9,255 nt of DNA from DASXTB01 sp036505615. GTDB lineage: Bacteria > Acidobacteriota > UBA6911 > JACQSX01. Under the pieces are notes generated by a model, which saw only the letters and a program-made list of their open reading frames with translations, made no database searches and was not told where the DNA came from. This document shows positions 1-5,728 of the stretch, one piece after another (position 1 is the stretch's first letter; each line of letters opens with the position of its first letter). The position numbers were made by a program, and so were the translations under genes. The stretch is from assembly GCA_036505615.1 (NCBI GenBank), contig DASXTB010000242.1, positions 1-9,255 of the forward strand. The letters are read 5' to 3'.

Positions 1-240
1 TCGCTTCCTTGCAGGGACTGTGTGCTGATGAGATTCGTTCCAGCAGAGCGCAAGTCGGTGAGCGTTCCGTGCCGTTTCATCAAATTAAGCGAAAAAGGAC
101 AGACATTACAGTCCCTTTACCAATGGGGCACTGAGCAGGAAGTGGAAGAAGTTGTCGGAAACTGGCTGCGCGCGACCATCAAGAAGCTGGAGGGGGAACG
201 ACAGGTAGATCGTGCGGAAAAATCTGAGGCGCGCGCGTAA
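1..240 (+). CDS. Unrecognised protein, 3' part (possibly complete from GTG 22 or ATG 28)
   Basis: The frame is open from base 1, so the gene may begin before the window. GTG 22 and ATG 28 are alternative starts behind a purine-rich 'GCAGGGA' at 11-17. From GTG 22 it would encode 72 residues. The visible part has a short beta-like segment (SVPCRFIKL) followed by a charged helical region with EVEEVV and WLRATIKKLE. I do not recognise the family. The last codons and the TAA stop lie in a dispersed repeat (218-290), so the natural C-terminus may have been replaced when the repeat arrived. The gene ends 284 bp before ppdK, so operon membership is doubtful. It may be a small hypothetical gene or a gene remnant. 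Confidence 0.4.
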   Translation, partial: SLPCRDCVLMRFVPAERKSVSVPCRFIKLSEKGQTLQSLYQWGTEQEVEEVVGNWLRATIKKLEGERQVDRAEKSEARA

Positions 241-290
241 GCAAGCGGACACTCCAACGGGCAAAGCTCGACCTGTCTTTGATTGACCCC
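218..290 (+). repeat. Dispersed repeat, copy A (one arm plus loop region)
   Basis: The core at 224-250 matches 25 of 27 bases of the core at 3258-3284 and is also close to the reverse complement of 3332-3358. Similarity continues past the core. Bases 248-290 ('GGACACTCC', 'CAAAGCTCGA', 'TCTTTGATTG') align with small gaps to the reverse complement of the stretch between the two arms at 3281-3336. Copy A is therefore one arm plus the central part of the same palindromic element, without the second arm. It overlaps the 3' end of the preceding ORF and supplies its stop codon. Confidence 0.75.
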
Positions 291-524
291 TTACAGAGCG
301 GTATCCGGCGCTGATGTCTAGCGGGGGTCATGCGCGAAACCTACTCCGTGGGTGTCTTCGCCTTCTGTTGGGGCATTTAAACCACTCCTTCCAAGAGTAA
401 AACTGCTTCCCAGTATTCTTCCCCAAATCGAGCACTAAACATGCTCAGGAATGGCCTCTCGGATAAGGTACTGCAGCGCCTGCAAGGTCCGAAAGTTGCA
501 TGGTAAACGGCGGAGGTTCTCTTT

Positions 525-3203
525 ATGGCGCATGATTCTCAGTTCATCTACGAATTCAACGAGCGGCGTGTTGATGGCGCCGGCCGCATGAAAGATATTC
601 TGGGGGGAAAAGGGGCGGGCCTGGCAGAGATGTGCCGCGCCGGCCTGACCGTCCCGCCGGGCTTTACCATCTCCACAAAGGCCTGCAACTTGTTTCTTCA
701 GGACCCGCAAGCATACGGCTTTACGATATGGCCAAGAGTGATGCTGGCCATTCACCGATTAGAGCAGGTCTCCGGACGAAACTTCGGCGTGACGCCAAAT
801 CCTCTGCTTGTCTCGGTGCGCTCAGGGGCGCGATTTTCCATGCCTGGGATGATGGACACGGTGCTGGATATCGGCCTGAACGACGCAGTGGCCCGACACT
901 TGGCTGACGATACCGGCGATGCAGCCTTCGCCTACGATTGTTATCGACGCCTGCTGCAGATGTTTGGCCATGTGGTACTGGGCATCCCTGCAGAAAAATT
1001 TGAGCGGGCACTGGCTCGTCTCAAGCAGGAAGGAAACGCCGCAAGCGAGATCGAATTGGGAGGAGAGAAGCTGGCGGGCGTGTGCCAGGAATACAAAAAA
1101 ATCATTGAACAAGAAAATAAGATTTTCCCGCAGGAGCCGTCAGAGCAGTTGCGGCAGGCCATCGAAGCGGTCTTTCGTTCCTGGGACAATCCCCGCGCCA
1201 TCACCTACCGAAAGCTGAACAACATCCCTGAGGGTCTCGGCACGGCCGTCAACGTGCAGATGATGGTTTTCGGGAACCGGGGAAAGAATTCCGGCAGCGG
1301 AGTTGGATTTACACGAAACCCCGCCACCGGAGAAGCGCAGCTTTACGGAGAATTCTTGCCTGGAATCCAGGGAGAAGAGGTGGTCGCCGGTACACGAACT
1401 CCGTTCGGCCTGCGGGAGCTGGAACAGAAGTTTCCCCAAGTCTACCAGGAGCTGAAAGAGATTGCCGCAAAGCTGGAAAAGCATTATCGCGAAATGCAGG
1501 ACTTCGAGTTCACCATCGAGGACGGCCTGCTGTACATGCTTCAAACGCGGGCTGGAAAACGAACCGGCCATGCCGCGGTCCGAATTGCCTTGGACATGTT
1601 TCGTGAAGACCTGATCACGCTCGAAGATGTGCTGATGCGAGTGGAGCCGGAGCAGTTGCAACAAATTCTGCATCCTGTCTTCAGTCAGGAGCAGGTAGAC
1701 CTTCTGGCCCGAGGCCTGCCCGCATCGCCGGGCGCAGCCGTGGGGCGGATCGTGTTTTCCGCTGATGACGCCGTGCTGCTGGCAAAAGAGGGTGAATCGG
1801 TGATTTTACTGCGCACTGAAACCACGCCCGATGACATTCACGGCATGGAAGCCGCCGCCGGCATCGTGACCACCCGCGGCGGGATGACCAGCCATGCGGC
1901 GGTGGTCGCGCGCGGCATGGGCCGTTGTTGCGTTGTAGGCTGCGAAGCCATCCGCATCGACGAAGAGCGAAAGGAAGTTCAAGCCGATGGCAGAGTCTTT
2001 CATGAGGGCGAATTCATTTCAGTGGACGGGAGCGACGGACGCGTAATGGCAGGGAAGGTCAAAATGGTCCAGATCGAGCCCGGCAGCGGATTGCTTTCTC
2101 AGTTCATGAGCTTGCTGGAGGACATTCCCGCTGTCAAAGTGCGCGCCAATGCAGACACTGCACGTGACGCAAGGCACGCGCGCGAGTTCGGAGCAACCGG
2201 CATCGGCCTGTGCCGAACAGAGCACATGTTCTTTGCCAAGGACCGGCTGCCTGTGATGCAGCAGATGATCCTCGCTGCAAGCGAGGAGGAGCGAAAGCAG
2301 CCGCTTGAAAGCCTGAAGGAATTCCAGAAGGAAGATTTCCTCGCCATTCTGGATGCGATGGACGGATTGCCGGTGACAGTGCGATTGCTGGACCCACCGC
2401 TTCACGAATTCCTGCCCCGGAAGGAAGACTTAGAGGCAGAGATCGCACGGTTAGATCCAAATCAACATCGATTCAGAGCGAGCAAAGAGAGGATACTGCG
2501 TCGAATTCAGGAATTGGAAGAGATGAATCCGATGATGGGTCACCGGGGATGCCGCCTTGGGATCACGTATCCGGACGTAACCCGAATGCAGGTCCGTGCG
2601 CTCTTTGAAGCGGCCTGCGAGCTGAAAGGAAGAGGAAATTTGCCGATCGTGGAAGTCATGATTCCGCTGGTGAGCCTGATTGGCGAACTTCGCGACCAGG
2701 TGCAGCTTGTGCGCCAAACTGCCGAAGAAGTTTTTGACGATTACGGAGTACGAATCCCATTTTTGATCGGTACCATGATCGAGCTGCCCCGCGCCGTCCT
2801 GATCGCCGACGAGATTGCCAAGGAGGCCGAATTCTTTTCTTTCGGAACCAACGATCTGACCCAGGCTACTTTTGGATTTTCACGCGATGACGCCGGAAAG
2901 TTCATCAAGATTTACTTGGAAAAGAAAATTCTGGAAAAGGATCCGTTTCAGACGCTTGATCAGCAGGGCGTAGGCCGGTTAATGCGAATTGCTGCGGAGA
3001 AAGGGAAGAGCGCAAGGCGGGATCTGGAGCTCGGAATCTGCGGTGAGCATGGCGGCGATCCGGCTTCGATTCAATTCTGCCACGAGCTTCATTTTGATTA
3101 CGTCAGTTGTTCTCCCTACCGCGTGCCTGTGGCGAGATTGGCTGCGGTACAGGCGGCCATTCGCAGCGCAAGAGCGGTAGACTACGAGCGAGTTGGTGTG
3201 TGA
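525..3203 (+). CDS. ppdK: Pyruvate, phosphate dikinase
   Basis: This cytoplasmic enzyme interconverts pyruvate + ATP + Pi with phosphoenolpyruvate + AMP + PPi, a link between glycolysis and gluconeogenesis. The 892 residues fit the family's usual length of about 870-900. The N-terminal nucleotide-binding domain has GGKGAGLAEM at 27-36 and SVRSGARFSMPGMMD near 97-111. The swivelling phosphohistidine domain starts near 397 and carries GGMTSHAAVVARG, with the phosphorylated His at 457. The C-terminal PEP/pyruvate barrel has IGLCRTEH at 560-567, GHRGCRLGITYPD, SFGTNDLTQ at 772-780 and GICGEHGGDP, with the general-acid Cys at 839. All key residues are present, so it should be active. The ATG at 525 is supported by GGAGG at 512-516, eight bases upstream. 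The motif set separates it from PEP synthase. No adjacent PPDK regulatory kinase is visible. Confidence 0.97.
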   Translation: MAHDSQFIYEFNERRVDGAGRMKDILGGKGAGLAEMCRAGLTVPPGFTISTKACNLFLQDPQAYGFTIWPRVMLAIHRLEQVSGRNFGVTPNPLLVSVRSGARFSMPGMMDTVLDIGLNDAVARHLADDTGDAAFAYDCYRRLLQMFGHVVLGIPAEKFERALARLKQEGNAASEIELGGEKLAGVCQEYKKIIEQENKIFPQEPSEQLRQAIEAVFRSWDNPRAITYRKLNNIPEGLGTAVNVQMMVFGNRGKNSGSGVGFTRNPATGEAQLYGEFLPGIQGEEVVAGTRTPFGLRELEQKFPQVYQELKEIAAKLEKHYREMQDFEFTIEDGLLYMLQTRAGKRTGHAAVRIALDMFREDLITLEDVLMRVEPEQLQQILHPVFSQEQVDLLARGLPASPGAAVGRIVFSADDAVLLAKEGESVILLRTETTPDDIHGMEAAAGIVTTRGGMTSHAAVVARGMGRCCVVGCEAIRIDEERKEVQADGRVFHEGEFISVDGSDGRVMAGKVKMVQIEPGSGLLSQFMSLLEDIPAVKVRANADTARDARHAREFGATGIGLCRTEHMFFAKDRLPVMQQMILAASEEERKQPLESLKEFQKEDFLAILDAMDGLPVTVRLLDPPLHEFLPRKEDLEAEIARLDPNQHRFRASKERILRRIQELEEMNPMMGHRGCRLGITYPDVTRMQVRALFEAACELKGRGNLPIVEVMIPLVSLIGELRDQVQLVRQTAEEVFDDYGVRIPFLIGTMIELPRAVLIADEIAKEAEFFSFGTNDLTQATFGFSRDDAGKFIKIYLEKKILEKDPFQTLDQQGVGRLMRIAAEKGKSARRDLELGICGEHGGDPASIQFCHELHFDYVSCSPYRVPVARLAAVQAAIRSARAVDYERVGV

Positions 3204-3210
3204 TTTGAAA

Positions 3211-3284
3211 GTGAAAAAATACTGAGCCGCGACCGTTAAGGGAGCGGTGAAAAAATACTGAGCCGCGCGCGTGAGCAAGCGGAC
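3211..3284 (+). repeat. Tandem half-copies of the dispersed repeat (copies B and C)
   Basis: Two 21-base identical blocks (GTGAAAAAATAC followed by TGAGCCGCG) start at 3211 and 3247, 36 bases apart. They are followed by different tails: ACCGTTAAGGGAGCG in copy B and CGCGTGAGCAAGCGGAC in copy C. A common head with two alternative tails points to a composite repeat family rather than simple slippage. The tandem starts eight bases after the ppdK stop, so it would lie in the ppdK 3' untranslated region. Confidence 0.8.
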
Positions 3285-3366
3285 CCGCGATTGACCAAAT
3301 CAAAGAAAGCTCGAGATTTGCAGTTGGGAGTGTCCGCTTGCTTACACTCGCGGCTCAGATTTTTCT
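3247..3366. repeat. Palindromic element: copy C facing inverted copy D
   Basis: The arms at 3258-3284 and 3332-3358 pair at 24 of 27 positions around a 47-base centre. A-rich sequence before the left arm faces T-rich sequence after the right arm (ATTTTTCT from 3359), so the whole can form a long stem ending in a U-run in the RNA. It could end ppdK transcription or protect its 3' end. In form it resembles a REP/BIME or small non-autonomous palindromic element. No ORF lies inside it. Confidence 0.75.
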
Positions 3367-3373
3367 AAGCGGC

Positions 3374-3450
3374 GTGGTTTCCTGGCGGGAGTTGAAGTCT
3401 TGCCCTACGGCCGAGAATGGGCAATTACACCCGGTCTTGTGAGAAACCAC
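3374..3450 (+). other. Nested stems, possible structured RNA
   Basis: Three nested complementary pairs are visible: GTGGTTTC (3374-3381) with GAAACCAC (3443-3450), CGGG (3386-3389) with CCCG (3430-3433), and TTGCCC (3400-3405) with GGGCAA (3419-3424), closing a 13-base loop. The nesting could form one long interrupted hairpin. It lies upstream of the predicted hsp20 transcription start (near 3592), so it would not be part of that mRNA. It does not match any riboswitch or small-RNA family I know. Whether it is transcribed is unknown, and three chance pairings cannot be excluded. Confidence 0.3.
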
Positions 3451-3486
3451 CCATTTCTTTCCCCCGTTTGAATAGCCTTCGATGCT

Positions 3487-3501
3487 CTTTGAATTTCAAA
3501 G
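3487..3501. promoter_or_regulatory. 15-bp perfect palindrome, candidate upstream activator site
   Basis: CTTTGAATTTCAAAG is a perfect inverted repeat with 7-bp arms around one central base. Its centre lies about 98 bp upstream of the start site predicted from the sigma-54 promoter at 3566-3581. That is a typical distance for the enhancer-like site of a sigma-54 activator. A looser pair, TGAC at 3510 and GTCA at 3523, lies between the two. The regulator is unknown. Confidence 0.4.
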
Positions 3502-3565
3502 CCCGCTGATGACCTGTTTTCAGTCACTTAGCACACTGCCGGAAAACGAATTTTCTTGTCCCTTC

Positions 3566-3581
3566 TGGCACGCGAGTTGCT
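3566..3581 (+). promoter_or_regulatory. Sigma-54 (RpoN) -24/-12 promoter of hsp20
   Basis: TGGCACGCGAGTTGCT matches every fixed position of the sigma-54 consensus TGGCACG-N4-TTGCW. The -24 GG (3567-3568) and -12 GC (3579-3580) have the required spacing. It faces the hsp20 gene and predicts transcription from about 3592, giving a leader of about 47 bases. Expression would then need an ATP-dependent enhancer-binding activator. I see no sigma-32-like or sigma-70-like box that fits as well here. Confidence 0.85.
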
Positions 3582-3604
3582 CTCAAGAAAGATCGTTCCA
3601 CAAC

Positions 3605-3644
3605 CCAACCCAATTTCGGTTGGAAAAAGAGGTCATCTATGACC
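3605..3644 (+). promoter_or_regulatory. hsp20 leader hairpins, candidate RNA thermometer
   Basis: Two hairpins fill the leader. The first is CCAACC (3605-3610) with GGTTGG (3618-3623) around a 7-base loop. The second comes from the palindrome GGTCATCTATGACC (3631-3644) and forms GGUCA/UGACC with a 4-base loop. It pairs the GG of the Shine-Dalgarno AGAGG (3628-3632) and the UG of the AUG at 3639. Masking of both translation signals in a heat-shock leader is the arrangement expected of an RNA thermometer. The stem is short, and the sequence does not match ROSE or fourU by eye. Confidence 0.45.
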
Positions 3645-4118
3645 ACAGCCACTCTGGAAAATCCGCCTGAGACCCGGCTGTATCGGCCCACTCCGTTCGA
3701 GGCTTTTGAGGAACTACAGGAGAACCTCTTCGGATCTTTTTGGCCCTTACTCCGTCGTCCCGCGCGGCACTATTTTAAAACTGTCACCGACTGGGCGCCC
3801 AGAATCGACATGTTCGAGAAGGACGATAGCCTGATGATCAAAGCAGATCTACCCGGGCTGAAAAGAGAGGACATTCACGTTTCTCTCGTTAACGGCGACC
3901 TGGTGTTGAAAGGGGGCACGAAGACAGAAAGCGAGGTGAAGGAGGAAAACTGTTATTACCTGGAGCGCGCCTTCGGATCGTTTTACAGGCGCATTCCGTT
4001 GCCGTTGAAGGTCAAGGCCGAGAAAATTGAGGCAACCTTTAAGGACGGCGTTTTGCAGATCCGAATTTCGAAACCCGCCATTCAACAACCGGAGCCTCAG
4101 CAGATCACGATCCGTTGA
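3639..4118 (+). CDS. Hsp20 / alpha-crystallin small heat-shock protein
   Basis: This is an ATP-independent holdase that binds unfolding proteins in the cytoplasm and forms large oligomers. The 159 residues have the family layout. A variable N-terminal arm rich in Phe and Pro covers about 1-50. The alpha-crystallin domain covers about 52-145, with DLPGLKREDI (70-79), ERAFGSFYRRIPLP (109-122) and ATFKDGVLQI (132-141). A short tail ends in the IxI assembly motif ITI at 156-158. There is no signal peptide. The ATG at 3639 follows AGAGG at 3628-3632. It has its own sigma-54 promoter and a strong hairpin after the gene, so it is probably transcribed alone. A 10-base direct repeat, TCCGTTGAGA, occurs at 4111 (across the stop) and again at 4130. 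Confidence 0.95.
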   Translation: MTTATLENPPETRLYRPTPFEAFEELQENLFGSFWPLLRRPARHYFKTVTDWAPRIDMFEKDDSLMIKADLPGLKREDIHVSLVNGDLVLKGGTKTESEVKEENCYYLERAFGSFYRRIPLPLKVKAEKIEATFKDGVLQIRISKPAIQQPEPQQITIR

Positions 4119-4165
4119 GAAACTTCTGGTCCGTTGAGAGCTTCAGGGTTGAAGGCGGAAAACAC

Positions 4166-4200
4166 GGCAGTGGCCGGTCTTCGATGAGTCGGCCACTGCT
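4166..4200 (+). terminator. Strong hairpin after hsp20, likely terminator
   Basis: GCAGTGGCCG (4167-4176) pairs perfectly with CGGCCACTGC (4190-4199) around a 13-base loop, with a further G-U pair outside. It lies about 50 bases after the hsp20 stop. There is no U-run, so it is not a textbook intrinsic terminator. It also sits directly upstream of the second sigma-54 box and could instead be an operator. Confidence 0.5.
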
Positions 4201-4205
4201 CGCTG

Positions 4206-4221
4206 TGGCCCGGGATTTGCT
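4206..4221 (+). promoter_or_regulatory. Second sigma-54-like -24/-12 promoter
   Basis: TGGCCCGGGATTTGCT differs from TGGCACG-N4-TTGCW at one fixed position (A to C). It keeps GG (4207-4208) and GC (4219-4220) at the same 12-base offset as the hsp20 promoter. It would start transcription near 4232 toward the Skp-like gene at 4460, leaving a long leader of about 228 bases that is not obviously coding. It is the best promoter candidate in the 4119-4459 gap. Confidence 0.5.
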
Positions 4222-4338
4222 CCTTCTCCGGCTGTGTGCCCTCCCATTTGCCCATGCTGGGGAAAGGAAGGAAGATTTGCTCATCCACAAACCGGGGCCG
4301 GAAAAGCTAGTGACGGGGGCGCGGCCAAGCGAACTTTG

Positions 4339-4352
4339 GTCCTGTTTAGGAC
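4339..4352. promoter_or_regulatory. Short palindrome GTCCTGTTTAGGAC, possible operator or hairpin
   Basis: Five-base arms GTCCT and AGGAC surround GTTT. It lies about 108 bp upstream of the Skp-like start and within the leader predicted from the second sigma-54 promoter. It could be a repressor site or a small RNA hairpin. Apart from this, the 4222-4459 stretch shows no convincing gene or recognised element. Confidence 0.25.
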
Positions 4353-4459
4353 TGCGCGTTCATCTAACCGCGCTATCAAACACTCGACCATGCTCCCGTT
4401 ATTCAGTCGGAGCAGTGCTTGCCGAGATGCCCTCAATATCAGATTGCAGGAGGACTCTA

Positions 4460-5002
4460 ATGAGACACAAACCTATTAACCTAATAACGGCTCTGCTCAC
4501 AGTTGGCGCGATAGCGATCTGGTCAAGTTCGGTCAATGGCCAGTCAGTGAGAGGACCTCTGCGCATTGGCACGTATGACTCCCGTGCCATCGCCGTGGCA
4601 TATGCGAGATCCGGGGAGTATCAGAATTACGTCAGAGGATTGAAGGCGGAGCTGGAAAAAGCAAAGGCGGCCAAGGACGAGAGGCGGGTGAAGGAGCTGG
4701 AGACTTGGGGACCGGTCACGCAAGCTCGACTCCACGAGCAGGGTTTCAGCACAGGGTCGGTCAAAAACATCATGGATAGGATCAAAGATTCCGTCCCTGG
4801 CATCGCCCGGGAAGCGAGCGTCTCGATGATCCTTTCCAAGTGGGAAGTCGTTTACGGTGATCCTTCGGTCGAGTACGTTGATGTGACTTTGCCACTGGTG
4901 AAGCTGTTCAATCCCGATGAGCGAACCCTAAGGATTGTGGAGGAGGTCTCCAAACATGAACCGATTCCGCTTGAGAAACTGGAGCCGGAGCTGAAGAAGT
5001 GA
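4460..5002 (+). CDS. Secreted OmpH/Skp-like protein
   Basis: The product has 180 residues. A signal peptide is clear: a basic start (MRHK), a hydrophobic core at about 6-21 and a small-residue cleavage region near 22-28. After it, RIGTYDSRAIAVAYARS (35-51) resembles the 'GyVD' opening strand of OmpH/Skp. A Lys/Glu-rich helical stretch (58-81) follows. Then SMILSKWEVVYGDPSVEYVDVT (122-143) resembles the closing OmpH segment 'vly.dpsvDIT'. Skp is a periplasmic holdase for outer-membrane proteins, so a similar role is inferred. The helical arm is shorter than in true Skp, so a distinct relative is possible. ATG 4460 is chosen because AGGAGG (4448-4453) precedes it and the signal peptide follows. 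The open frame reaching back to 4115 has no sensible N-terminus. Confidence 0.8.
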   Translation: MRHKPINLITALLTVGAIAIWSSSVNGQSVRGPLRIGTYDSRAIAVAYARSGEYQNYVRGLKAELEKAKAAKDERRVKELETWGPVTQARLHEQGFSTGSVKNIMDRIKDSVPGIAREASVSMILSKWEVVYGDPSVEYVDVTLPLVKLFNPDERTLRIVEEVSKHEPIPLEKLEPELKK

Positions 5003-5028
5003 CGTCACGTCTGTCTAGCTGCGAATTA

Positions 5029-5207
5029 TTCACGAATTAAAAGAACGAGTCACGAATTGACGCTGATTATACGGATAAGACCGGGGTCGGGGGATAGGCG
5101 CTAACTTGCAGTGTGACGTACGAAGTCGTTCATCGCGCCCATCCCCCGACCCCGATCTTATCCGTGCAAATCGGTGAAATCTGTGGCTGGTTCACTCAGT
5201 TCATGAA
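5029..5207. repeat. Palindromic intergenic element of about 180 bp
   Basis: The inner arms at 5071-5101 and 5135-5165 pair at 29 of 31 positions (mismatches at 5096/5140 and 5081/5155) around a 33-base loop. Similarity continues outward more loosely: bases 5029-5070 resemble the reverse complement of 5166-5207, ending in TTCACGAA and TTCATGAA. The outer parts look like the degenerate 'CACGAATT' and 'ATCCGTG...ATCTGTGGC' intergenic repeats common in some environmental phyla (from memory). It has no ORF and resembles a small non-autonomous palindromic element. It may also act as a terminator for the Skp-like gene. Confidence 0.75.
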
Positions 5208-5210
5208 TGA

Positions 5211-5239
5211 GCCGGGCTAGATCGGCCGGGCTCAGATCG
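5211..5239 (+). repeat. Two-copy tandem repeat
   Basis: GCCGGGCTAGATCG (5211-5224) is followed directly by GCCGGGCTCAGATCG (5225-5239), the same unit with one inserted C. It lies just after the palindromic element and ahead of the leader of the next gene. Confidence 0.6.
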
Positions 5240-5261
5240 AGGAGTCTTCGAGGAAACTCCT
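5240..5261 (+). promoter_or_regulatory. Small hairpin in the leader of the 5286 gene
   Basis: AGGAGT (5240-5245) pairs with ACTCCT (5256-5261) around a 10-base loop, 13 bases before the Shine-Dalgarno AGGGAG (5275-5280). It could stabilise the leader or be incidental. It does not cover the ribosome-binding site. Confidence 0.25.
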
Positions 5262-5285
5262 GTTAACGAAGCCAAGGGAGAACCA

Positions 5286-5675
5286 ATGAAAATCAAACTA
5301 GTAGTGCCATCGGCGATCTTCTCTCTATCGGTCGCATTCGGCCTGCTGGCGCAAGAACGGCCGGCGGTCCGGACAATTACTGGGAAGTTGGTCGACTCAA
5401 AATGTTATGTGGAAGGGTTTGCCGAAAATACACACATGGGCATCAAGGATTGCGGGACTCAGTGCGCCAAGTCGGGAATTCCTGTCGCACTCGTCAATGT
5501 CGAGGGCAGTTTCACCACTATCCTGGCACCCTCTCTGGCGTTAGCCGAGTACATCGGCCAGGAAGCGCGGATCACCGGAAGGGTGGATGCGCAGTCAAGG
5601 ACCATCATTCCGGACAAAGTGGAAGTGAGAAGGGGCGATCAGTGGCAGGAAGTGAAACTGCGAGGCACGATGTAA
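5286..5675 (+). CDS. Small secreted protein with a conserved-looking Cys/His motif
   Basis: The product has 129 residues. A signal peptide runs to about residue 22 (hydrophobic 5-21, likely cleavage after LLA). The mature part opens with TITGKLVDSKCY (Cys40). His50, Cys56 and Cys60 follow in CGTQCAKSGIPVALV, and then come beta-rich segments including EYIGQEARITGRV and PDKVEVRRGDQWQEVKL. The layout suggests a small beta-barrel-like exported domain with a possible metal-binding or disulphide cluster. I recall similar unnamed proteins from Acidobacteriota but cannot name a family. The ATG at 5286 has AGGGAG five bases upstream. It ends 53 bp before the oxidoreductase gene, which may share its transcript. 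The function is unknown. Confidence 0.85.
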   Translation: MKIKLVVPSAIFSLSVAFGLLAQERPAVRTITGKLVDSKCYVEGFAENTHMGIKDCGTQCAKSGIPVALVNVEGSFTTILAPSLALAEYIGQEARITGRVDAQSRTIIPDKVEVRRGDQWQEVKLRGTM

Positions 5676-5728
5676 GCCGAGTGTTACGCCGCACAAGGTC
5701 GAGCGCCCGGCAAGCGAGGAAGCAGTCC

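Noticed and set aside
1..240. Transposase fragment
   Set aside because: A gene end fused to a repeat suggested this, but no DDE, HTH or other transposase motif is visible in the residues present.
3103..3303. Minus-strand ORFs with 'AHARGSVFFH'-like translations after ppdK
   Set aside because: These are translations of the dispersed repeat. Such peptides are common spurious predictions, and the repeat explains the open frames.
3211..3366. CRISPR array
   Set aside because: Only two direct head units occur, with different tails and no regular spacers. The third copy is inverted.
4115..4459. Open frame extending the Skp-like gene upstream to 4115
   Set aside because: It overlaps the hsp20 stop, contains the terminator-like hairpin and the sigma-54 box, and would bury the signal peptide. 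AGGAGG before ATG 4460 marks the real start.
4234..4479. 81-codon ORF in the leader of the Skp-like gene
   Set aside because: No supporting SD or motif, low-quality composition, and it crosses the true start of the next gene in another frame.
5402..5728. Open frame extending the oxidoreductase upstream to 5402
   Set aside because: It runs out of frame through the 129-residue secreted protein, its translation is not protein-like, and GTG 5729 has a good SD and begins the recognisable domain.
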